Below are positions 58,201 through 64,000 of a stretch of 64,000 bases of DNA, piece after piece (within the stretch, counting starts at the first letter, position 1; each line of letters begins with the position of its first letter). The notes beneath the pieces are model-generated. The model worked only from the letters and a program-made list of their open reading frames with translations. It ran no database searches and was not told the DNA's origin. Location of the stretch: positions 1,798,001-1,862,000 of the forward strand of contig NZ_LT896716.1 in the NCBI RefSeq assembly GCF_900187405.1, given 5' to 3'. A program made the position numbers and the translations under genes. Origin of the DNA: Geobacter sp. DSM 9736. GTDB lineage: Bacteria > Desulfobacterota > Desulfuromonadia > Geobacterales > Geobacteraceae.

Positions 58201-59400
58201 ATGAACATGCGATTGATTCTAAACATTCTGGTATGCCTGTCGCTGGCGACACTATTCGGCTGCGGCGGTGGCGGGGGGGCTGCGTCATCAGGCTCACCGT
58301 CACCAGAGGCGTCGACGGTCGTAGCAGGCAAGGCGGTGAAAGGCCCGATAGGCGGCGGTACGGTGAGTATCTATGCCGTCAGCAACGGCACAGTAGATCG
58401 CTCGGCTCCCCTGGGCACCTTCGGCCCGACACCGGCAAGCGGAGCTTACTCCATCGACATCGGCTCCTACACAGGGCCCGTCCTCGTCGAGATCGTGGGG
58501 GGGAACTACATTGACGAGGCGACCGGTGCCCAGATCGACATCACCGGCGTGCCGCTCCGGGCTATGGTCGGCAACGCTTCGGGCGACGTCAGTGCTGCCG
58601 TAACGGCCCTCACCGAGATCGCCGCCAAGCGCGTCGTGGATTCGGGTGCCCCCATCACCGCCGAGGCCATTTCAGCGGCCAATACCGATGTGGGAAGCAC
58701 ATTCGGCGTAGCCGACATTATCGGAACCATACCGGTGAACGCCGCCGTGGCGGGGGCAGATACCGCCCCCCTGGCACAGCAGCAGTACGGCGTCGCCCTT
58801 GCCGCCGTTTCCAAGTACATGCAGCTGAATTCCCGCACTCTCGGGCAATCGATCACCGATTATACCCCTCCCCCCACGGCAGATCTCCTGCTCAAGCTGG
58901 ACACTGCGCGCACCGCTTTCCTCGCCGATCCGGAGCGGAACCAGACCAGCATAACGGTCAACACTCCTGCCACCAAGGCCGTTCTCAAGCTGAGCACGGC
59001 CGGCACCCTGACGGCACCGGCCACCATCGGCGGGATCGAGGTCCTGATCAGCCTTCCGACGGGGGTATCGGTACCATTGGCCGACCAGGTGACCGGTGAG
59101 GTGGATGCCGCGGCGTTCACGGTCTCCGGAGTGGCCCCCGCGGGCACGTCGGCCAGCGGGAAGTTTACAGCCGCCGCCGGTACATCGCCGGCGACGATAA
59201 AATTGATCGTCACAAGTACTGCCGGATTCGGTACCGGTGAGTTCGTCACCATAACCTGCAACCTGGCTTCCGGCACCGTCGTCACCCAATCCGACTTCAG
59301 CCTGACAGGCTTCAAGGCGGTTAACAATGTCCTGACAGGCGGGAGCGTCGGGGCCCCCATCAGCGGCATTACCCCTGCCCTTACCGCCACGTTGCAGTAA
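58201..59400 (+). CDS. Lipoprotein with cohesin-like C-terminal domain
   Basis: A 399-residue lipoprotein (lipobox LATLFGC, Cys21, then a glycine-rich linker). Residues about 40-130 resemble a carboxypeptidase-regulatory-like beta domain (VVAGKAVKGPIGGGTVSIY). The middle is helical. Residues about 270-399 (LISLPTGVSVPL, ATIKLIVTSTAGFGTGEFVTITCNL, DFSLTGFKAV) have the jelly-roll pattern of cohesins. It follows the dockerin-bearing oxidase by 27 bp, so it could hold that enzyme at the membrane. Cohesin identity is by pattern only. GAGAGGT lies before the ATG. Confidence 0.8.
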   Translation: MNMRLILNILVCLSLATLFGCGGGGGAASSGSPSPEASTVVAGKAVKGPIGGGTVSIYAVSNGTVDRSAPLGTFGPTPASGAYSIDIGSYTGPVLVEIVGGNYIDEATGAQIDITGVPLRAMVGNASGDVSAAVTALTEIAAKRVVDSGAPITAEAISAANTDVGSTFGVADIIGTIPVNAAVAGADTAPLAQQQYGVALAAVSKYMQLNSRTLGQSITDYTPPPTADLLLKLDTARTAFLADPERNQTSITVNTPATKAVLKLSTAGTLTAPATIGGIEVLISLPTGVSVPLADQVTGEVDAAAFTVSGVAPAGTSASGKFTAAAGTSPATIKLIVTSTAGFGTGEFVTITCNLASGTVVTQSDFSLTGFKAVNNVLTGGSVGAPISGITPALTATLQ

Positions 59401-59427
59401 AGCAGCAGGCAGCATGGAAGGAACATC

Positions 59428-59473
59428 GATGCCTTGCGGGAAGAAGCCTCTCCCGCAAGGCATCTTCGTTTTT
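59428..59473 (+). terminator. Strong terminator of the copper oxidase operon
   Basis: GATGCCTTGCGGGA and TCCCGCAAGGCATC form a perfect 14-bp stem followed by TTCGTTTTT. Confidence 0.92.
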
Positions 59474-59592
59474 CGGCAAGGGAACGAATGCGCTCAGGCT
59501 CAATCCCGCTCTTTCAGGATGGAAGGACACTCCCCGTGGCGGCTACACAGCGGCCGAAACTCCGATATACTTGAACAGTCGCGGAGGGGCGC

Positions 59593-60168
59593 ATGTCGAT
59601 GCAAGATTTCGTCACCACGTTCGGGTACCCGGCCCTCTTCGCCGGTGCATTCCTGGAAGGAGAGACCTTTCTGTTCCTTGCCGGATTCATGGCCCATCGC
59701 GGCTACCTGGACCTGTCGCTGGTCATGCTGACCGGGTTCATGGCGGCATTTGCCTCGGATGAGCTTTTCTTCTTCATCGGGAAAACCAAGGGGAGCCGGT
59801 TTATCGACAAGAGGCCGCAGTGGCGGGCCAGGGTCGAAAAGGTGCGAAGCCTGCTCGACCGGTACAAGAAGAGGATGGTCCTGAGCTTCCGGTTTCTATA
59901 CGGATTGCGCACCGTCAGCCCCTTCGTCATCGGGATGAGCGGCTTCGACACCCGTGAGTTCCTGGGCCTGAACGCCATCGGTGCGGCCATATGGGCACTG
60001 ATCATGGCAACGGCAGGGTACTTCTTCGGGCAGGCCCTTGAGACGGTGATGGATGACGTAAAGCATCACGAGTGGCAGATTGTCGCCGCATTGGCAGCGG
60101 TCGGGGTTACGATCTGGCTGGTCAGGTACCGGCTGCTGCTGCGGCGCGACAGCCGGAGAGCCCCTTAG
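59593..60168 (+). CDS. DedA family membrane protein
   Basis: A 191-residue DedA/SNARE-associated protein: FLEGETFLFLAGFMAHRGYL, an acidic and arginine-rich re-entrant region (RFLYGLRTVSPFVIGMSGFD) and about five membrane segments. DedA proteins are lipid scramblase/flippase-like proteins needed for envelope integrity. GGAGGGG lies six bases from the ATG. The stop is one base from that of the convergent 60170 gene. Confidence 0.9.
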   Translation: MSMQDFVTTFGYPALFAGAFLEGETFLFLAGFMAHRGYLDLSLVMLTGFMAAFASDELFFFIGKTKGSRFIDKRPQWRARVEKVRSLLDRYKKRMVLSFRFLYGLRTVSPFVIGMSGFDTREFLGLNAIGAAIWALIMATAGYFFGQALETVMDDVKHHEWQIVAALAAVGVTIWLVRYRLLLRRDSRRAP

Positions 60169-60169
60169 C

Positions 60170-60451
60170 TCAGGCCGCAGCTCTCTCGTTCTCCAGCACC
60201 AGCTCCTGCACCATCTCTCCCAGCATCCGCCGGATGGTCCGCTCCTCAACGAAGCTGAAGAGTTCTCCGCTGCCGAACTCGATGTCCACGCAGTCGCGCC
60301 AGCGCGTCACCGTCACCGGCACCTCGCTCACCCCGTTACCCAGCAGGCCGTGGCACAGCAGTTCAGTCCCGCCGTTCCTCCGTCGAGGCCGGCTGGTCCG
60401 CAGATCGAAATAAACTCCCTGGTCAAATATGTCGTTGGTAAGGTATGTCAT
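60170..60451 (-). CDS. Small protein of unknown function
   Basis: A 93-residue protein from ATG 60451, chosen because AAGGAGG lies eight bases upstream. It has a basic patch (RTSRPRRRNGG), a beta-rich middle (VSEVPVTVTRWRDCVDIEFGSG) and a C-terminal helix (RTIRRMLGEMVQELVLE). No signal peptide. No family is recognised; a short PilZ-like barrel is conceivable but the RxxxR motif is not clear. Confidence 0.72.
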   Translation of the reverse strand: MTYLTNDIFDQGVYFDLRTSRPRRRNGGTELLCHGLLGNGVSEVPVTVTRWRDCVDIEFGSGELFSFVEERTIRRMLGEMVQELVLENERAAA

Positions 60452-60532
60452 GGTCGCACCTCCTTGTTTGCCATTAAACAAGGAGTGTGCGACAGGATAT
60501 GTCTCAGGTGGGTAACCGGATGGAGTGGGACT

Positions 60533-62242
60533 TTACTTTCTCACCCCTAGCGCCACGGCGGTGGCCGAACCATCATGTTCACCATAGAACCGGGCATCGC
60601 CGTAGTAGCTGATCTTTCCGTTTTGCGAGAGGATCCAGTAACCCTGGCCCGAGGGTGTCACCCCAATCGAGACCGCCTGGCCGTTACCGCCGACCCCGTG
60701 TCCATGGTACCGGGCATCTCCGTAGGTATGGATGCCGCCGTTTCTCGAGAGTATCCAGTAGCCGTTGCCGGAGGGGGTAACTCCCAGGTCCACCGCCTCG
60801 TTATCGCCGCCGACCCCGTGCCCATGGTAACCGGCATCGCCATAGGTATGAATACCGCCGTTCCTCGATAGGATCCAGTAGCCCTTGCCGCTTGGCGTCA
60901 CCCCAAGAGCGACCGCATCGCCATCATGTCCGACACCGTGGCCATGGTATTTGGCATCTCCGTAGGTGTGGATGCCGCCGTTTCTGGAAAGAATCCAGTA
61001 GCCGTTGCCGGAGGGTGTTACGCCGAGGGAGACGGCTGCATTGTCATGGCCGACACCGTGGCCATGGTAGCCGGCGTCTCCGTAGGTGTGGATGCCGCCG
61101 TTTCTGGAAAGAATCCAGTAGCCGTGGCCGGAAGGCTTGATCCCAAGATCTACAGCCTCGTTATCCCCGCCGACACCATGGCCGTGATAGCCTGCGTCTC
61201 CGTACGTATTGATACCCCCCTCCTGGTTTACGATCCAGTAGCCCCCGCTGTTTCTGAAATTGCTGTTGATCAGAAAGAAGATCAGCTTTTCGTGGACGAA
61301 ATCCATGGGCACTATGCCCATGGGGCCGTGATTGGTTACCAGCGTATTCATGAGCCACGGGTTTATCTTGTTTGCGAAATCGAGGGGCGAGGAGAGGGAT
61401 TTCCATTGGGTCGCGCTGGTAAAGGAAAGGTACAGGCTGTCCGGCGAACTGTCCCTCTGAGCTGCGGTGATGTTGTTTCTGATGGCCCTTTTCTTCTCGT
61501 CGACCCCTTGGTCGAAATAGCCTCCCGGGGAGTAGAGATCTTCCGTGTACAGCGTCTGCCGCGGGTCACGATTGAAAACCTGCGGGGTGTCGCTCATGTG
61601 GAGCCATATCCCGATAAACCCTTCGCCGTTGGGGTCCAGGCCGAATCTTCGAAGCAACACTATTTTCCCCCGTACATCTCCCAGCAGGGGAATCGAATTG
61701 CCCAGATACCAGAGGTCCGGATCGCGATCGTGGTATCGAAGAAAGGCGTGGTAATAGGTCAAGGAGGGAAGATAATGATCGTACTCGTCCTTGAGGCTCA
61801 TAAGTATGGTTTCAGAGGGGTGGTCTTTCAGGAAGGCACGGCAATCGTTTATTACATCGGTGAGATTCAGATGCAGATAAAAATCCTCGTGATGGATGAC
61901 GATGCTGTCCCTGTAGAGCCTGCCGCGAATGTCGAGGAAGCGGACTCCGGCTTTGAGCTGTTCGGAGATGCTCATGTTCTGCGTCTTCACGAATCCGGCC
62001 CCGTCGATGGCGTGTGAAGTGTAGGTGCCTGTGTCATGTGTTCCGGGGATGGTCAATCGACTGATAGGGGTATCGTCACTGATCAGGCCCATCCAGTCGG
62101 ATGGAACGATTTTGAAGTAGGTTTCCCGGAGGGCCGGCAACCCGTCGGAAGAAGACGTTCTTTCGGAACAGGCAGAAAGCAACACCAGGGGCAGCAGAAG
62201 CGCCGCTGCGGTTCGGACCAGCCTGAAAAGCATTTTTCTCAT
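60533..62242 (-). CDS. PI-PLC X-domain lipoprotein with six 40-residue repeats
   Basis: A 569-residue lipoprotein (LLLPLVLLSAC, Cys25). Residues about 50-330 are a PI-specific phospholipase C X domain, with the two catalytic His in TIPGTHDTGTY and VIHHEDFYLHL. The rest is six repeats of about 40 residues (GYWILSRNGGIHTYGDAGYH). Bacterial PI-PLCs cleave phosphatidylinositol or GPI anchors of other cells, so a surface role is possible. The start at 62242 has a weak ribosome site. The repeats are almost identical in DNA. Confidence 0.88.
   Translation of the reverse strand: MRKMLFRLVRTAAALLLPLVLLSACSERTSSSDGLPALRETYFKIVPSDWMGLISDDTPISRLTIPGTHDTGTYTSHAIDGAGFVKTQNMSISEQLKAGVRFLDIRGRLYRDSIVIHHEDFYLHLNLTDVINDCRAFLKDHPSETILMSLKDEYDHYLPSLTYYHAFLRYHDRDPDLWYLGNSIPLLGDVRGKIVLLRRFGLDPNGEGFIGIWLHMSDTPQVFNRDPRQTLYTEDLYSPGGYFDQGVDEKKRAIRNNITAAQRDSSPDSLYLSFTSATQWKSLSSPLDFANKINPWLMNTLVTNHGPMGIVPMDFVHEKLIFFLINSNFRNSGGYWIVNQEGGINTYGDAGYHGHGVGGDNEAVDLGIKPSGHGYWILSRNGGIHTYGDAGYHGHGVGHDNAAVSLGVTPSGNGYWILSRNGGIHTYGDAKYHGHGVGHDGDAVALGVTPSGKGYWILSRNGGIHTYGDAGYHGHGVGGDNEAVDLGVTPSGNGYWILSRNGGIHTYGDARYHGHGVGGNGQAVSIGVTPSGQGYWILSQNGKISYYGDARFYGEHDGSATAVALGVRK
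60545..61264. repeat. In-frame 120-bp tandem repeats, six units
   Basis: CCATGGTA-type markers occur at about 60702, 60822, 60942, 61062 and 61182, a constant 120-bp period, within the PI-PLC gene. The first unit (C-terminal end of the protein) is the most diverged. Confidence 0.9.
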
Positions 62243-62363
62243 GATATCACCATGCCTTACGTGGAGTGGCAACCATATCCTCATCGGTTAAAGCCGATGT
62301 TGCTTAATGATTATTCATCCTGTCAACAGACTAAGGTATGAGTCGAAGAGGTTGAACATCGGA

Positions 62364-62392
62364 TTGACTCGTATCGGCCAAACTGCTAGACT
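62364..62392 (+). promoter_or_regulatory. Sigma-70 promoter
   Basis: TTGACT, 17-base spacer, TAGACT. It precedes a 29-codon open reading frame and a terminator. Confidence 0.75.
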
Positions 62393-62423
62393 TGCGGCCA
62401 GGTAACCCAAAGGAGACTGAATC

Positions 62424-62513
62424 TTGAAATCTTTCACCGCACAGAACAAGTACATGCTCAAGATAGCGCCTGTTCGTTCTTATGCGCAGCATGAATCTGT
62501 GCCGGAGGGTTAG
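62424..62513 (+). CDS. Small ORF (29 codons) in its own transcription unit
   Basis: TTG start, AAAGGAG seven bases upstream, stop TAG at 62511. The peptide begins MKSFTAQNKYMLKIAPVRSY. It lies between a sigma-70 promoter and an intrinsic terminator, and TTAGCTTTAGCTAA (a small hairpin) follows the stop. No run of one amino acid suggests attenuation. It could be a small protein or a leader of the MreB-like gene. Confidence 0.5.
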   Translation: MKSFTAQNKYMLKIAPVRSYAQHESVPEG

Positions 62514-62542
62514 CTTTAGCTAAGGAAACCAGATCAACCAAG

Positions 62543-62575
62543 ACCCCCGCCGGCACTGCTGGTGGGGGTTTTTTT
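62543..62575 (+). terminator. Strong intrinsic terminator
   Basis: ACCCCCGCCGGC pairs with GCTGGTGGGGGT around ACT, followed by seven T. It ends the small-ORF unit 46 bp before the MreB-like gene. Confidence 0.92.
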
Positions 62576-62621
62576 ATTGTCTAAGCCCCCCGCGAGACCT
62601 CTTCGTGAAAGGACAGGACCG

Positions 62622-63515
62622 ATGCCGAGATTCGATCTTCACTGGCGACAACATGTCGCCCTGGATGTTGGGACCGCAACGACACGGATTGCCACCGGCA
62701 CAAAATCTTTCCTGGTGAAGCCCTCCGTTGCGGAGGGGAAACCGGCCTTGGCCAACGGCGTTGTCGTTGATCCCGAAGGGGTGTTACAGCTCCTCAAGCC
62801 CCTTCTGGATCGGGCTAAACTTTTCGGCATGCTGAAACCATGCGTTCTGGCATGCGCGCCTAGTGATGCCCGGCCCGAGGAGCGAGCATTGCTCAGACAT
62901 TCAATCATGAAAGCCGGGGCCGCATCGGTGTCCATGATACCTGAGCCCCTTGCTGCGGCAATCGGTAGCGGACTCGATGTCACCTCACCATATGCGCAGA
63001 TGGTCATCGATATCGGGGAGGGGGTTACCGATTGCGCCGTCATCGTATCGGGCAAGATCCTGGCCACCTGTGCAGTCCGAAAGGGATGCTCCCATATGCG
63101 AAGCGCAATAATTCAAACCGCGCGGGAGAATGGCTGGACCATCTCCGATGAAAATTACGCAGAGCTGCTGATGCGCACTCGCGGGATAAAGCGCGAGCCG
63201 GCTGAGAGGGGTAGCACCCTGGCTGCCGTCGGACTGCAATCTGTTGTAGAGAATATCGCTATGACAGCGCAATGTTTTTTTAAGGATCTGCCGGACAGCT
63301 TGGGATGCGATATCATCGACAGCGGCATCTGCCTCACAGGAGGCGGATCACTTATACCTGGTGTAAGGGAATACATTGAACGGCATCTCGGAATCAGCAT
63401 AAAACCTGCCGGCAACCCCCTTACGTCGGTGGCAGAAGGAGCACGTGCAATTCTACCCGTCATCTTTTCACCCAACAACCGGCTCTCTTCCCCGCTTGGC
63501 GGCAACTACCATTAG
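62622..63515 (+). CDS. MreB-like actin-fold ATPase
   Basis: A 297-residue protein. Phosphate-1 (VALDVGTATTRIATG), phosphate-2 (MVIDIGEGVTDCAVI) and adenosine (GICLTGGGSLIPGVREYI) motifs of the actin/Hsp70 fold are present, with MIPEPLAAAIGSGLDV typical of MreB/Mbl. It is shorter than MreB (about 345), so it may be a divergent paralogue with a special function. An AAGGACAGGA-like site precedes the ATG at 62622. It is 11 bp from the next gene, probably co-transcribed. Confidence 0.85.
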   Translation: MPRFDLHWRQHVALDVGTATTRIATGTKSFLVKPSVAEGKPALANGVVVDPEGVLQLLKPLLDRAKLFGMLKPCVLACAPSDARPEERALLRHSIMKAGAASVSMIPEPLAAAIGSGLDVTSPYAQMVIDIGEGVTDCAVIVSGKILATCAVRKGCSHMRSAIIQTARENGWTISDENYAELLMRTRGIKREPAERGSTLAAVGLQSVVENIAMTAQCFFKDLPDSLGCDIIDSGICLTGGGSLIPGVREYIERHLGISIKPAGNPLTSVAEGARAILPVIFSPNNRLSSPLGGNYH

Positions 63516-63526
63516 GAGGTTACACC

Positions 63527-63952
63527 GTGACGAACCATAAACGCAGACAGATTTACATCACCGAATTCGATCTGGATCGCCTGGAGGATCTCATAGAGAA
63601 GCATCGAGCAAAGACATCCCGAGACACGAGAAACCTGGACGAGCTCGAACAGGAGCTGGGAAAAGCCGAGGTAGTGTCGCCGGAAAGCATACCGCCGGAC
63701 GTCATCACCATGAACTCCCGGGTACGCCTTGAAGATGCGGACTCAGGACACGCTACGGTTTACACGCTCGTATTCCCGGCGGACGCTGATGTCGAGAAGG
63801 GGAAGATATCGATCCTAGCCCCGATAGGAACTGCCATGATCGGGTATAGGGTCGGAGATAAAATTACCTGGGATGTACCGGGCGGACAGAAAAACCTGGC
63901 CGTAAAGGAAATACTGTATCAACCGGAATCGGCCGGCGATTATCACCTGTAA
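63527..63952 (+). CDS. rnk: Rnk/GreA-like nucleoside diphosphate kinase regulator
   Basis: A 141-residue protein: an N-terminal helical region (RQIYITEFDLDRLEDLIEKH) and a GreA/GreB C-terminal type domain (ITMNSRVRLEDADSG, LAPIGTAMIGYRVGDKITWDVPGG). Rnk-type proteins bind RNA polymerase and can compete with DksA/GreA factors. The N-terminal coiled coil is too short for GreA activity. GTG start with AGGAGG seven bases upstream. Confidence 0.9.
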   Translation: MTNHKRRQIYITEFDLDRLEDLIEKHRAKTSRDTRNLDELEQELGKAEVVSPESIPPDVITMNSRVRLEDADSGHATVYTLVFPADADVEKGKISILAPIGTAMIGYRVGDKITWDVPGGQKNLAVKEILYQPESAGDYHL

Positions 63953-63978
63953 CCAAACTTTATCATCCGACTATAAGA

Positions 63979-64000
63979 GGGACAGGCTGTAGCCTGTCCC
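63979..64000 (+). terminator. Terminator hairpin cut by the window edge
   Basis: GGGACAGGCT and AGCCTGTCCC form a perfect stem 26 bp after the Rnk-like stop. A following T-run would be outside the window. Confidence 0.65.

Noticed and set aside
60545-61264. Regular repeats considered as a CRISPR array
   Set aside because: The period is 120 bp without unique spacers, and it is in frame within a coding gene.
1-64000. tRNA and rRNA genes
   Set aside because: No cloverleaf with a GGTTCGAATCC-type arm and no rRNA-like stretch was found by eye; a tRNAscan-SE run would confirm.

Overview
The window looks like a Geobacteraceae (Desulfuromonadia) chromosome segment. This rests on the mostly GC-rich codon use and the gene mix: ResB/CcsB cytochrome c maturation, a dockerin-tailed multicopper oxidase, bacteriohemerythrin, several beta-rich secreted proteins, PAS/HAMP hybrid kinases, a group II intron and dispersed intergenic repeats. 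This is inferred from gene content, not from a marker gene. I saw no rRNA, tRNA or CRISPR array.

Layout. 1-12.6 kb is almost entirely minus strand: a peptide deformylase cut by the left edge, a small helix-hairpin-helix protein, a large ELWxxDGT-repeat/Ig-like secreted protein, the ccsB-resB pair, a zinc-ribbon protein, a UPF0182 membrane protein, and htpX-PGPGW-terC behind a probable yybP-ykoY (Mn2+) riboswitch. 12.6-15.4 kb is a plus-strand MacB-like ABC export operon. 15.4-30.2 kb holds housekeeping and stress genes (pirin, hybrid kinase, pfkA, divergent lon, YidB-like, DUF2917 with a MocR regulator, L,D-transpeptidase, DUF421, hemerythrin, ExoD, DUF1428).

About 30.2-47.5 kb is accessory. 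It has a beta-helix secreted protein, a Fic protein, a complete group II intron, an AT-rich MazG-like/GGDEF fusion, an intron remnant of the same family, a barstar pseudogene, a PAS kinase, an Mrr_N-type endonuclease candidate, a HigB/HigA-like toxin-antitoxin pair, DUF3024, an alpha/beta hydrolase and an intact barnase-barstar pair. A recurring repeat links this region. Three copies carry a terminator hairpin; two of them extend by about 400 bp and end immediately before two unrelated genes. Two copies directly flank the fic gene.

47.5-64 kb returns to chromosomal character: a lipoprotein, mgsA with a methyltransferase, sbcD-sbcC, a multicopper oxidase operon with a riboswitch-like leader and a cohesin-like lipoprotein, DedA, a PI-PLC-X lipoprotein with six 40-residue repeats, a compact small-ORF transcription unit, an MreB-like actin-fold protein and an Rnk/GreA-like factor. 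The best candidates for undescribed biology are the MazG-GGDEF fusion (37.0-38.3 kb), the duplicated leader (34.0 and 42.0 kb) and the dockerin/cohesin copper-oxidase pair (54-59.4 kb).
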